From Lachnospiraceae bacterium (GTDB lineage Bacteria; Bacillota; Clostridia; Lachnospirales; Lachnospiraceae), in assembly GCA_024683645.1 (NCBI GenBank), contig JAIKYA010000033.1, positions 1 through 40,768 of the forward strand: a stretch of 40,768 nt of DNA. The letters run 5' to 3'. The translations under genes were made by a program, and so were the position numbers. Of the stretch, positions 1 to 8,417 are shown piece by piece. Positions within the stretch are counted from its first letter, which is position 1, and each line of letters opens with the position of its first letter. Under the pieces are notes generated by a model that was not told the origin of the DNA, made no database searches, and saw nothing but the letters and a program-made list of their open reading frames with translations.

Positions 1-2
1 AG

Positions 3-161
3 GGCGGCAGCGTAAGTTCTGGTATACTGGAGATGTCCAACGTGGATCTTTCCACCGAGTTCACTGAGCTCATCACCACACAGCGTGGTTTCCAGGCCAA
101 CTCCAGAATAATAACCGTATCCGATACTCTGTTAGAGGAACTTGTAAATCTTAAGAGATAA
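3..161 (+). CDS. flgE: Flagellar hook protein FlgE, C-terminal end (partial)
   Basis: The gene is cut by the window start; only about 52 C-terminal codons are visible. The tail reads through the pattern [13 protein letters not shown], then [11 protein letters not shown] and a leucine-rich end. This is the C-terminal coiled-coil signature (Flg_bbr_C) shared by FlgE, FlgF and FlgG, which packs into the inner D0 layer of the hook or rod. FlgE is preferred over FlgF/FlgG because flbD and motAB follow directly, as in other Clostridia and Bacillus fla operons. The family is clear; the exact paralogue is inferred from context. Confidence 0.85.
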   Translation, partial: GGSVSSGILEMSNVDLSTEFTELITTQRGFQANSRIITVSDTLLEELVNLKR

Positions 162-168
162 TAGATAA

Positions 169-360
169 ATGATAGAAGTGACCAGACTTAACGGCACGGT
201 AGTCATGATAAATCCCGACTACATAGAGTGCGTGGAAGAGACGCCGGATACGGTGCTGACCATGACTACCGGTCGAAAATTGATAATAAAAGAGAGTAGA
301 CAAGAAGTAAAAAATTTAGTAAAATCATATATGCGCGAGATAAACGGCGTGGAAGGATGA
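169..360 (+). CDS. flbD: FlbD-like small flagellar protein
   Basis: A 63-residue protein starting MIEVTRLNG, with the FlbD-family features of a short N-terminal LNG motif and a central INPDYIE segment. It lies 7 nt after flgE and before motA, the usual location of flbD in Firmicutes flagellar operons. Its molecular role is not well defined in this phylum. The start has only a weak purine-rich Shine-Dalgarno inside the end of flgE, which suggests translational coupling. Length matches the family. Confidence 0.85.
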   Translation: MIEVTRLNGTVVMINPDYIECVEETPDTVLTMTTGRKLIIKESRQEVKNLVKSYMREINGVEG

Positions 361-374
361 TAAAACATCCTTCC
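351..374 (+). terminator. Hairpin over the flbD stop (possible attenuator)
   Basis: GGAAGGATG (351-359) pairs perfectly with CATCCTTCC (366-374) around a 6-nt loop, and the stem includes the flbD stop codon. Only a short interrupted T-run (CTTTT) follows, so it would be a weak or partial terminator, or an mRNA-processing or stability hairpin separating flgE-flbD from motA. Confidence 0.5.
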
Positions 375-406
375 GCCGCTTTTGTGCGTATTTGGGAGAT
401 GGATTG

Positions 407-431
407 TTTACAATAATCGTTTTATTGTAAA
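407..431. promoter_or_regulatory. Perfect dyad just upstream of motA
   Basis: TTTACAATAA (407-416) is followed by a 5-nt loop and its exact reverse complement TTATTGTAAA (422-431). The right arm runs into the motA Shine-Dalgarno (AAAGGGA, about 429-435), 15 nt before the start codon. It could be a dimeric-regulator operator or an RNA hairpin that masks the ribosome binding site. No convincing promoter hexamers were seen around it. Confidence 0.5.
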
Positions 432-445
432 GGGAAAAAGTTGTT

Positions 446-1240
446 ATGGATATTGCTTCACTATTAGGACTAATCATATGTTTCTTTATGATCCTGTTCG
501 GTATCGTCTTCGGTAAGAACGGTGTTGATTTCAGTGCCATAAAGAACTTCCTTGATGCCCAGTCTGCGATCATCACCTTCGGTGGTGCATTCTGTGCGAT
601 CATGCTTGCCAACCAGATGCCCAAGTTCGTTGCGGGACTTAAGAGTTTCCCGATGATCTTCAAGGCTCCGGCACTTAATCCCATAGATATGATCAAGAAG
701 ATAATTGAGCTTTCCAACGTGGCCCGTAAAGAGGGTCTGCTTTCGCTTGAGGAAGCTGCTTCGGATATAGATGATGCCTTTCTTAAAAAGGGTATACTGC
801 TCATTGTCGATGGTACCGATCCGGAACTGGTGCGCGCTATCATGGAAACGGAAATGAGCGCAACGGAAGGCCGTCATAAGGAAAAGATAAAATTCTGGGA
901 GAATGTCGCATCCATGGGACCTGCCTGGGGTATGATCGGTACCCTGATAGGTCTGATCAACATGCTCCAGAACATGTCTGATGCCGCAGCCATAGGACCG
1001 TCCATGGCTGTCGCCCTTATAACAACCCTATACGGTTCCATGCTTGCCAACTGGATAGCTACTCCCTGTTCTATGAAACTGGGAGTTTTCAATGATGCCG
1101 AAATGCAGGTAAAAGAGATCATGCTTGAGGGGCTTTTGTCCATACAGGCGGGCGAGAACCCCAGAGTCATAGAAGAAAAACTGAAATCCTTCCTTGCTCC
1201 TAAGGACAGGCCTACAGGTGAGGACGAAGGAGGTGAGTAA
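446..1240 (+). CDS. motA: Flagellar motor stator protein MotA
   Basis: This 264-residue inner-membrane protein forms, with MotB, the ion-conducting stator that drives flagellar rotation. The sequence shows an N-terminal transmembrane helix, a second one near residues 33-52, a cytoplasmic loop, and the conserved C-terminal helix pair beginning at GPAWGMIGTLIGL with the proline-containing stretch around AAAIGPSMAVALITTLYG. Length is typical. The stop codon is followed by the motB start 2 nt later, and the motB ribosome binding site lies inside the end of motA, so the two are translationally coupled. The dyad at 407-431 sits directly upstream and may control it. Confidence 0.97.
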   Translation: MDIASLLGLIICFFMILFGIVFGKNGVDFSAIKNFLDAQSAIITFGGAFCAIMLANQMPKFVAGLKSFPMIFKAPALNPIDMIKKIIELSNVARKEGLLSLEEAASDIDDAFLKKGILLIVDGTDPELVRAIMETEMSATEGRHKEKIKFWENVASMGPAWGMIGTLIGLINMLQNMSDAAAIGPSMAVALITTLYGSMLANWIATPCSMKLGVFNDAEMQVKEIMLEGLLSIQAGENPRVIEEKLKSFLAPKDRPTGEDEGGE

Positions 1241-1242
1241 GA

Positions 1243-2040
1243 GTGGCTAAGAAAAAGCAGGAAGATCCGCCTGCCGGTTCCCCCGCCTGGATGGCCACGT
1301 TCTCGGATCTGATGAATCTGCTGCTCTGCTTCTTCGTGCTGCTTTTCTCAATGTCTTCGGTGGATGAGAAAAAGTGGGAGGAAGTGGCAGCTTCCTTTTC
1401 ACAGACCTTTTCGGTATTTACCAGCGGTGCTACCGCTATAGGTGACGGTCTGCTCATCAGTAACGGTGTCAGCCAGCTGAACCAGCTTGACGAATACATA
1501 AACTCCACAGGTAAGGCTGCGGAAGATATAGAAGAAGCCAAGGATATACTTGCCGAGGTTGAAAAACAGAAAATGGAGGCTTCAGAGGAGCTCTCCGAGA
1601 AAGTGGAAGAAGCACTTGAGGAATCAGGACTGGAAGATGTCATTGAAATGGATTTTACCTCACAGTACGTACAGCTTACCATTAACGGTGCACTGCTGTT
1701 CCCTTCGGGATCTGCGGATCTGTCCGCTGAAGCGGCGGAAGTGCTCGGGCAGGTAGGAGTCATTCTTGAGAGGTATGCCGATTCCACTATAGAGATAGAG
1801 GGACATACAGACTCGGTTCCCATGCATTCCGCAAGATTTGCGAGCAATAATGAGCTCTCGGATGCCAGGGCTTTAAGTGTGTTCTATTATCTTATCGAGA
1901 ACACAAATCTGGATCCTGCCAAGATAAAGCATTCAGGAAGAGGAGAGTATCTGCCTGTTGCCGATAACGCTACTCCGGAAGGAAGAGCACTTAACAGGCG
2001 CGTGGAGATCAAGATATACAATGAATTAAGCGATTATTGA
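1243..2040 (+). CDS. motB: Flagellar motor stator protein MotB
   Basis: The 265-residue partner of MotA starts at GTG 1243, preceded by GAAGGAGG inside motA. The single transmembrane helix contains the conserved ion-binding aspartate (D22, in FSDLMNLLLCFF). It is followed by a plug region, a glutamate-rich coiled segment (about residues 85-130), and an OmpA-type peptidoglycan-binding domain with the motifs IEGHTDSVP and NRRVEIKI. It anchors the stator to the cell wall. Length and architecture are normal. Confidence 0.97.
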   Translation: MAKKKQEDPPAGSPAWMATFSDLMNLLLCFFVLLFSMSSVDEKKWEEVAASFSQTFSVFTSGATAIGDGLLISNGVSQLNQLDEYINSTGKAAEDIEEAKDILAEVEKQKMEASEELSEKVEEALEESGLEDVIEMDFTSQYVQLTINGALLFPSGSADLSAEAAEVLGQVGVILERYADSTIEIEGHTDSVPMHSARFASNNELSDARALSVFYYLIENTNLDPAKIKHSGRGEYLPVADNATPEGRALNRRVEIKIYNELSDY

Positions 2041-2084
2041 CGGGACCGGCCCGGATAGCGCTTTTGTGACAAGGAGAGTATACA

Positions 2085-2606
2085 ATGAAAAAGAATCTGC
2101 TTTCTCTGGTGATATTATCACTGCTCATAGTCAACATCGTGCTTAACGTTGTTGTACTTCTTTCGGTCACCGGGACCAACAAGAAGACTGCGGCGATAGT
2201 TACCGATATCTGCGGGATACTGGACATAGAGCTTGACCGCGGCGGAAACGGTCCGACTACAGGTGTTTCTATGGCTGATACAGAAAACTATTCGATACCC
2301 GATCAGATGACCATCACACTCAAGAGAGAAGCAGGAGATACCAAGGATACTTACTTTATTGTCAATGTGGAACTGCTGCTCAACAAGAACCATGAGGATT
2401 ATGCTACTTACGGGACTGCCGAGCAGATGGCTGCAAGCGTAGGACTTATAAAGAGCGAGATCATTTCCACGATATCACAGTATACAGCTGCAGAAATCAG
2501 GAACGGACAGGACATGATCTGCGATGAGATACTTAAACGTATACAGGATATGTACGGTTCGGATTTTATATATAAGGTCGCTTTCTCAAACTTCATGTTC
2601 GGTTAA
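2085..2606 (+). CDS. fliL: Flagellar basal-body-associated protein FliL
   Basis: A 173-residue protein with a short lysine-rich N-terminus, one transmembrane helix (about residues 7-28) and an extracytoplasmic domain typical of FliL, which rings the stator and supports torque. The C-terminal pattern of two helices and a short strand ending in SNFMFG fits the family. It sits between motB and fliM as usual. An AAGGAGAG ribosome binding site lies about 7 nt before ATG 2085. Sequence conservation is low in this family, so the call relies on topology plus position. Confidence 0.88.
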   Translation: MKKNLLSLVILSLLIVNIVLNVVVLLSVTGTNKKTAAIVTDICGILDIELDRGGNGPTTGVSMADTENYSIPDQMTITLKREAGDTKDTYFIVNVELLLNKNHEDYATYGTAEQMAASVGLIKSEIISTISQYTAAEIRNGQDMICDEILKRIQDMYGSDFIYKVAFSNFMFG

Positions 2607-2651
2607 GAGCCTTATTAAGAATACAGGGAAATAAGCGAGGTGACTGTTTAA

Positions 2652-3677
2652 GTGGGTGATGTCCTCTCACAAGAGGAAATAGATAATCTGCTCAACGCCA
2701 TAAATACCGGCGATGTTGATGTGGAGGAAATGAAGAATGCGGACGATCGCCAGGTCAAGAATTATGACTTTAAGCGTCCGGCCAAATTCTCCAAGGAACA
2801 TCTGCGCACTTTAGAGCTTATTTTTGAGCATTACGGCCGACTGCTTTCGACGAACCTGCCGGTTTATCTTCGTAAAAACGTCCAGGTGAGTGTTATCAGT
2901 TCCGAGACCGTTACTTTCAACGAATTTACAAACGCTCTTTCCAATCCGGCTATACTGGGAATAGTCAATTTCCAGCCCATGACCGGTAATATATTGCTGG
3001 ATCTGACTTCCACAGTCGGCTATGCCTTTATAGACAGGATGCTGGGAGGACAGGGCGAGCCGCTTGACAAGGTACGTGAGTTTTCCGAGATCGAGATGGG
3101 AATCCTCTACAAGCTCCTTACGATCAGCGCCCAGCTTATGAGAGAACCCTGGAAGAATGTCATAGAAGTGGAACCGATACTTGACCGTATCGAGACCAAT
3201 ACACAGTTTGCACAGATCATAGCACCGAATGAGATGATAGCGATCGTTACCCTGAATATAAAGATGGGTGATGTGGAAGGCTTTATGAACGTATGTATAC
3301 CGTACATGACCATAGAGCCGATAATCGATAACCTGAATACCAAGTTCTGGTTCACCAGCATGACGACCAATGATTCCGATGATTACAAGCAGGATCTTGA
3401 GAGCCTGTTAAGGAAAGTCGAAGTCCCTGTCAAGGCGGTGCTCGGAAAGAGCCAGATAGCGGTCAGTGACTGGCTGGGACTTCAGGTGGGGGATATAATC
3501 AGACTTGAGAGACATGTCGACAGCGAACTCGATGTTTATGTTGGCATGTATAAGAAATTCTCGGCCGTGCCCGGTACCAATAAAGACAAATATGCGGTAC
3601 GGGTGACCAGCGTTTATCGTGAAGATGAAAATGATGGCGGCAGGCAGGTCAGAGCACAAGAAGAGGAGGAACAGTAA
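2652..3677 (+). CDS. fliM: Flagellar motor switch protein FliM
   Basis: This 341-residue protein is a C-ring component that binds phosphorylated CheY and sets rotation direction. The N-terminus has the CheY-binding motif LSQEEIDNLL, followed by a CheC-like middle domain (about residues 45-230) and a C-terminal SpoA/FliN-like domain (about 245-325). The start is GTG at 2652 with AGCGAGGTGAC upstream. fliY begins 3 nt after the stop and repeats the same N-terminal CheY-binding motif, so two different C-ring proteins here can bind CheY-P. Confidence 0.97.
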   Translation: MGDVLSQEEIDNLLNAINTGDVDVEEMKNADDRQVKNYDFKRPAKFSKEHLRTLELIFEHYGRLLSTNLPVYLRKNVQVSVISSETVTFNEFTNALSNPAILGIVNFQPMTGNILLDLTSTVGYAFIDRMLGGQGEPLDKVREFSEIEMGILYKLLTISAQLMREPWKNVIEVEPILDRIETNTQFAQIIAPNEMIAIVTLNIKMGDVEGFMNVCIPYMTIEPIIDNLNTKFWFTSMTTNDSDDYKQDLESLLRKVEVPVKAVLGKSQIAVSDWLGLQVGDIIRLERHVDSELDVYVGMYKKFSAVPGTNKDKYAVRVTSVYREDENDGGRQVRAQEEEEQ

Positions 3678-3680
3678 TAA

Positions 3681-4886
3681 ATGGATGGTATGCTTTCACA
3701 GGATGAGATCAATGCCCTCCTCAACGGTATGGATCTGGGAGATGGCAGCGGAAGCGATACTGCGGGCGCAGCCGGAGCAGGAGATGCAGCTGTGGATCAG
3801 AGCCTGCTTTCCGATATCGAAAAGGATGCCATAGGCGAGATCGCCAATATAAGCATGGGTACCAGCGCCACAACGCTTTTCAGTCTGGTTAACCAGAAAG
3901 TCGATATTACTACTCCCAAGGTATCACTTGCCAACTGGGATACGGTGCTGCAGGATTATCCGGCTCCCTGTGTTTTTGTGGAGATACAGTATACCACAGG
4001 GCTTGAAGGCTCCAATATACTGATACTTGAAGAGAGGGATGTTAAGATAATCACCGACCTTATGATGGGTGGTGACGGTACCAATACAGACGGTGAACTC
4101 GGAGAACTGCATCTGTCTGCGATCTCCGAAGCCATGAACCAGATGATGGGTTCTTCGGCCACCTCGCTGTCTTCGATGATGGGGAAGAAGATAGATATCT
4201 CACCGCCTACTGCAAGCCTCGTTAAGATAAACGAGATGGTGAACAACGGAGCGGTGAAATCGTTTTCGGCCGACAGTACCTTTGTTAAGATAGAGTTCCG
4301 CATGCAGATCGGGGATCTGATCGATTCTACGATAATGCAGCTCTATCCGATAGTTTTTGCAAAATCTTTATATGAGATATTTATGGGGAATTCAGGACTC
4401 GGTGCAGCGCCGGGACCGGCCCCCGAAGAGGTATCGGCACCGGAGATACCGTCAGTAACGGATAGTGCAGCTGCAATACCTGTCCAGCCGCAGATGCAGC
4501 CGCAGATGGCGCCGCAACCCAATGCTTACGGAGGATATGGTATGCCTATGCAACCTCAGATGCCGCAGATGATGCCTATGCAGCCGCAGATGAGTGCTCA
4601 GCCGGCACAGTTTGGTGCGTTCACTCCCGAAATGGCTGCTATGATAGGTCAGGAGAATATCGGGCTTATCATGGACGTGCCTTTGGAAGTAACGGTTGAG
4701 CTCGGCAGGACTTCCAAGACCATCCACGATATCCTTGATTTTGCACCCGGTACGATAATTGAACTTGAGAAGATCGCAGGCGAGCCTATAGATGTGCTTG
4801 TAAACGGCAAGTTTGTAGCCAAGGGCGAAGTCGTTGTTATAGAGGAAAGTTTTGCTGTAAGGATTACGGAGATCATTAAAGACTGA
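3681..4886 (+). CDS. fliY: Flagellar switch phosphatase FliY (FliN-type)
   Basis: A 401-residue fusion protein of the C-ring. Residues 4-15 (MLSQDEINALLN) repeat the CheY-binding peptide of FliM. A CheC-type phosphatase domain follows with both active-site helices intact: D49-xxx-E53-xx-N56 and S146-xxx-E150-xx-N153. Residues about 235-320 form a proline/methionine/glutamine-rich linker. The C-terminal SpoA (FliN) domain spans about 330-398. By analogy with Bacillus and Thermotoga FliY it should dephosphorylate CheY-P at the motor and build the lower C-ring. No separate fliN is present, as expected when fliY carries the domain. Confidence 0.95.
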   Translation: MDGMLSQDEINALLNGMDLGDGSGSDTAGAAGAGDAAVDQSLLSDIEKDAIGEIANISMGTSATTLFSLVNQKVDITTPKVSLANWDTVLQDYPAPCVFVEIQYTTGLEGSNILILEERDVKIITDLMMGGDGTNTDGELGELHLSAISEAMNQMMGSSATSLSSMMGKKIDISPPTASLVKINEMVNNGAVKSFSADSTFVKIEFRMQIGDLIDSTIMQLYPIVFAKSLYEIFMGNSGLGAAPGPAPEEVSAPEIPSVTDSAAAIPVQPQMQPQMAPQPNAYGGYGMPMQPQMPQMMPMQPQMSAQPAQFGAFTPEMAAMIGQENIGLIMDVPLEVTVELGRTSKTIHDILDFAPGTIIELEKIAGEPIDVLVNGKFVAKGEVVVIEESFAVRITEIIKD

Positions 4887-5296
4887 TGATGTTAGTTTAT
4901 AAACTTTGGACGCTTGCGGGAAATCTAACCGATAACGAGCCGCTTAAGGAAAGCAGTTCGGGCGGCGTGAACAGTGTGGCCAGGTTTCTGACACTGCTGG
5001 TGATATTTGCGCTGGTCCTTGCGATAACATATTTTTCAACGCGTTTTTTCGCGAAAAGCCAGAGCGGTATTGTCCGCGCTGCCAATATGCAGGTATGTGA
5101 GACTCTGCAGCTGGCGCCGGGCAGATATCTGCAGATAGTGAGGGTAGGAAAGAAATATTATCTGATAGGCACAGGCAAGGATGACGTCACTTTTATGACG
5201 GAACTGGATGAGGATTTTGAATTTACGGACAGAAATCTTCCGGGCTTTTCGGATATACTTGAGAAGTTTAAAAAGAAGAAAGAAGAGGATGGATGA
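4886..5296 (+). CDS. fliO: Flagellar biosynthetic protein FliO
   Basis: A 136-residue protein with one transmembrane helix (about residues 33-52) and a cytoplasmic domain with VCETLQLAPGRYLQIVRVGKKYYLIG, the FliO/FliZ family core. FliO assists assembly of the FliP ring of the flagellar type III export gate. It overlaps the fliY stop by 1 nt (TGATG); a second ATG at 4889 is an equally good start. Position between fliY and fliP supports the call. A lysine-rich tail overlaps the fliP start by 4 nt. Confidence 0.88.
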   Translation: MMLVYKLWTLAGNLTDNEPLKESSSGGVNSVARFLTLLVIFALVLAITYFSTRFFAKSQSGIVRAANMQVCETLQLAPGRYLQIVRVGKKYYLIGTGKDDVTFMTELDEDFEFTDRNLPGFSDILEKFKKKKEEDG

Positions 5297-6144
5297 AAAC
5301 TGCGAAGTTTTTAAAAACGATATGCCTGCTACTTGTAGTGGGCATTATGTGTTTTTTAACACCTTTATGTGTTCATGCATCGGATACCGATAATAACGGG
5401 GATACTGATGAGAGGACTTACGAGGAAGCTCCGGGCAGTGCTGAAGACGGTGACGACCTGACAAAGCTTAACGTCGGCAATACAGTTACCATAGAACTGA
5501 ATAACGGAAACGGATCGATAAACGGAGCGCTGCAGATAGTATTCATACTGACAGCCATTGCGCTGGTCCCGTTTCTTTTACTGATACTGACTTCCTTTAC
5601 CCGCATCATCATAGTTCTGCATTTTACCAGGCAGGCCCTGAATACGCAGACAGCTCCGCCCAACATGGTGCTGATCGGCCTGGCGCTCTTCCTTACGGTC
5701 TATATCATGAGCCCGGTATTTATGCAGATATACAATGATGCGATAGTTCCGATGAATGAAGGCAGCATAGAACTTGAAGAAGCCTTTGATGCCGGGGTAA
5801 AGCCCCTCAGGCAGTATATGTATCCGCAGACCCAGGTCAAGGATACTTCGGTGTTTATGGAGATAGCGGGCTATGAAGGCTGGAACGGTGATCCTGAAGA
5901 AGTACCCCTGCAGGTACTGATCCCGGCATATATACTCAGTGAGCTGAGGACGGCATTTATAATAGGTTTCCTCATTTATATCCCGTTCCTTGTGATCGAT
6001 ATGGTCGTGGCCAGCGTGCTCATGAGCATGGGTATGATGATGCTGCCGCCGACCACGATATCAATGCCGTTCAAGATACTGCTGTTTGTGCTCGCTGACG
6101 GGTGGAATCTGATAATAGTAAACCTGGTGCGGACATTCACATAA
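5293..6144 (+). CDS. fliP: Flagellar export gate protein FliP
   Basis: This 283-residue polytopic membrane protein is the main subunit of the export gate pore. It has a cleavable-looking signal sequence (about residues 1-29), an acidic extracytoplasmic stretch, and the conserved FliP core: SFTRIIIVLHFTRQALNTQ, PPNMVLIGLALFLT and a C-terminal LMSMGMMMLPPTTISMPFK. ATG overlaps the end of fliO by 4 nt with GAAGAGGATGG upstream. Length is somewhat above the E. coli form because of the acidic N-terminal insert, which is common in Firmicutes. Confidence 0.96.
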   Translation: MKTAKFLKTICLLLVVGIMCFLTPLCVHASDTDNNGDTDERTYEEAPGSAEDGDDLTKLNVGNTVTIELNNGNGSINGALQIVFILTAIALVPFLLLILTSFTRIIIVLHFTRQALNTQTAPPNMVLIGLALFLTVYIMSPVFMQIYNDAIVPMNEGSIELEEAFDAGVKPLRQYMYPQTQVKDTSVFMEIAGYEGWNGDPEEVPLQVLIPAYILSELRTAFIIGFLIYIPFLVIDMVVASVLMSMGMMMLPPTTISMPFKILLFVLADGWNLIIVNLVRTFT

Positions 6145-6172
6145 GAACAGGGGATAGCGGGGAGGTTTTCGG

Positions 6173-6442
6173 ATGAGTATAGATACAATTACAGAGATAA
6201 TCTCACAGGCCCTGTATACCGTGATCATCACAGTGGCTCCGCCTCTGCTGGTATCACTTATCGTAGGCCTGATAGTGAGTATATTCCAGACCGTCACTTC
6301 CATACAGGAGCAGACGCTGACCTTTGTTCCGAAAGTCATCGCGATCTTTCTGGTGCTGATAGTGGCAGGTCACTGGATGCTGAATAACATGATCACGTTT
6401 ATGGAAGATCTGTGGTCTGATTTTGCGTTATATATCAGGTAG
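6173..6442 (+). CDS. fliQ: Flagellar export gate protein FliQ
   Basis: An 89-residue protein with two transmembrane helices (about residues 16-38 and 54-75), matching the FliQ/SpaQ family in length and in the PPLLVSLIVGLIVSIFQ and QEQTLTFVPK motifs. It belongs to the helical FliP-FliQ-FliR export gate. A GGGGAGG ribosome binding site precedes ATG 6173. The stop overlaps the fliR start codon. Confidence 0.96.
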   Translation: MSIDTITEIISQALYTVIITVAPPLLVSLIVGLIVSIFQTVTSIQEQTLTFVPKVIAIFLVLIVAGHWMLNNMITFMEDLWSDFALYIR

Positions 6443-7242
6443 TGTATATGAATGTTGACTTTTCGGTACCGCTGCAGGAACTCGAATACTATCTGCTGAT
6501 ACTGATAAGGGTAGGATCATTCGTCGGGGTGGCACCTTTCTTCAGTACGAACAACACGCCGAGACCGCTGAAAATATGGTTTTCGGCGATCCTGGCTTTT
6601 TTGCTTTATGAAGTCATCACCCCGCATGTTTATGCCCAGTATACAACCCTGCTTGATTATGCGGTATGTGTTCTTAAGGAAATGCTGACAGGCCTGCTCA
6701 TAGGTTTTTCGGCATCGGTCGCCACCCGGGTTACAGCTTTTGCCGGGCAGCTTGTTGATAACAATATAGGCTTTTCGATGGCGGCGCAGATGGACCCGGT
6801 TACACAGCAGAATACTACCGTGACAGGCTATATCTATCAGTACGCTTTCATGCTGATCTTTATAGTGTCGGGAATGTACCGTTATCTGCTGGAAGCTTTT
6901 GTCGAGTCCTTTACGCTTATTCCCGTGAATGCAGCGAGATTTAACCTTGAGCTTCTGTACGGCAGTTTCATGCAGCTTATCACCGGCTATATAAGCCTGG
7001 GTTTTCGTATAGCCCTGCCGGTGTTTTCCGTGATACTGATACTGAACGGACTGCTTGGTGTCATGGCCAAGGTCTCACCGCAGATGAACATGTTTTCCGT
7101 AGGTATACAGATCAAAGCGCTTGTGGGACTGGTCGTATTATGGGCCACGATAGGGCTTTTGCCAAAAGCCTGCGATCTGATATATGACAATATGCGCAGG
7201 TCGATAGTATCCGTTATACAGGCTATGGGAGGCGGAGTATAA
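6442..7242 (+). CDS. fliR: Flagellar export gate protein FliR
   Basis: A 266-residue polytopic membrane protein that completes the FliPQR export gate. The family motifs VGSFVGVAPFFS, VDNNIGFSMAAQMDP and VKVSPQMN-like AKVSPQMNMFSVG are present. The start can be GTG 6442 (overlapping the fliQ stop by 1 nt) or ATG 6448; coupling with fliQ makes both possible. The stop overlaps the flhB start by 1 nt (TAATG). Confidence 0.95.
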   Translation: MYMNVDFSVPLQELEYYLLILIRVGSFVGVAPFFSTNNTPRPLKIWFSAILAFLLYEVITPHVYAQYTTLLDYAVCVLKEMLTGLLIGFSASVATRVTAFAGQLVDNNIGFSMAAQMDPVTQQNTTVTGYIYQYAFMLIFIVSGMYRYLLEAFVESFTLIPVNAARFNLELLYGSFMQLITGYISLGFRIALPVFSVILILNGLLGVMAKVSPQMNMFSVGIQIKALVGLVVLWATIGLLPKACDLIYDNMRRSIVSVIQAMGGGV

Positions 7243-8351
7243 TGCTTGAGCTTGAGCTCCAGTTCTTTGCAAAAGAAGGACCGGGCGGAGAAAAAACCGA
7301 GGAGCCTACCAGTAAAAAGCTGGAGGATGCGAGAAAAGAAGGACAGGTAGCAAAAAGCACGGAGTTTGCTTCCAGCCTTACGCTGCTTGCGTTCTTTTTG
7401 CTTCTGCGTATCTGGATGACGGTGCTTTCCGGCCAGCTGCGGGAGCTGTTCGGCGGCTTCTACAACCGTTTTCATTATTTCGCCGACATGCCGTCATATG
7501 AGGACCGGCACGGAGAATATGCTTCCCTGGCCGGCTTTGCTTTGCTTAGGGTATTTATAATGATCGCACCGTTTCTGCTGGCCGGTTTCGTGATCTGCTT
7601 CGTAGCGGATCTGGTTCAGGTCAAATGGAAGCCTACGAGCAAGCCGCTGAAGCCCAAATTCAGCAAGCTGAATCCCATCAACGGCTTTAAACGCATCTTT
7701 TCGCTGCAGAAGCTGGTGGAACTGCTGAAATCCATAGTAAAGATTGCGATTGTAGTCATCGTGGTATATAATCAGCTTAAGGATAAATGGCCGCTGATCT
7801 TCAAATTATATGACATGCCGCTTCTGCAGGGAGTGATGGTTGCGGGCAAGCTGCTGATAGATACCGGTTTCCTGATCTCGCTGATCTTCCTGGTCGTGGC
7901 ATTTGCCGATTTTGCTTTCCAGAAGTGGAAATTCCATGAAGATATGAAGATGACCAAGCAGGAAGTAAAGGAAGAATATAAATCGACCGAAGGTGATCCT
8001 CAGATCAAGTCAAAGATAAAATCGAAGATGATGGAAGCGTCGAGGCGGCGTATGATGCAGAGTGTACCACAGGCGGACGTGGTCATCACAAACCCTACGC
8101 ATTATGCCGTGGCTCTGCGTTATGACAAAGAAATAGCGCCCGCCCCTTATGTCGTGGCGAAGGGAGTGGATCTGCTGGCGCAGAGGATCAAAGAGATAGC
8201 CAGAGAGCATGATATACAGATAATGGAGAACAAGCCGCTGGCAAGAGCACTTTATTCAAATGTTGAACTGGGGGAGCAGATCCCCGAGGAACTGTACGTG
8301 GCTGTAGCCGAAGTCCTGGCTGCGGTATACAAGGCTACGGGAAGAGCATAG
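7242..8351 (+). CDS. flhB: Flagellar export switch protein FlhB
   Basis: A 369-residue protein with four transmembrane helices and a C-terminal cytoplasmic domain that contains the autocleavage motif NPTHYAVAL. Autocleavage at N-P switches export specificity from hook to filament subunits. The N-terminus includes the usual KTEEPTSKKLEDARKEGQ motif. The gene overlaps fliR by 1 nt; 66 nt separate it from flhA, which has its own strong AAGGGGGG site. All key residues are present. Confidence 0.97.
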   Translation: MLELELQFFAKEGPGGEKTEEPTSKKLEDARKEGQVAKSTEFASSLTLLAFFLLLRIWMTVLSGQLRELFGGFYNRFHYFADMPSYEDRHGEYASLAGFALLRVFIMIAPFLLAGFVICFVADLVQVKWKPTSKPLKPKFSKLNPINGFKRIFSLQKLVELLKSIVKIAIVVIVVYNQLKDKWPLIFKLYDMPLLQGVMVAGKLLIDTGFLISLIFLVVAFADFAFQKWKFHEDMKMTKQEVKEEYKSTEGDPQIKSKIKSKMMEASRRRMMQSVPQADVVITNPTHYAVALRYDKEIAPAPYVVAKGVDLLAQRIKEIAREHDIQIMENKPLARALYSNVELGEQIPEELYVAVAEVLAAVYKATGRA

Positions 8352-8417
8352 GAGTTTTAGACGAAGCAGTGATACAGCTATGTACTAAAGAAAACACGGA
8401 AAGGGGGGCAGGATAAG

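Noticed and set aside
3681-4886. FliY with two CheC active sites as a novelty
   Set aside because: Two active phosphatase centres are already known in FliY of other Firmicutes and Thermotoga.
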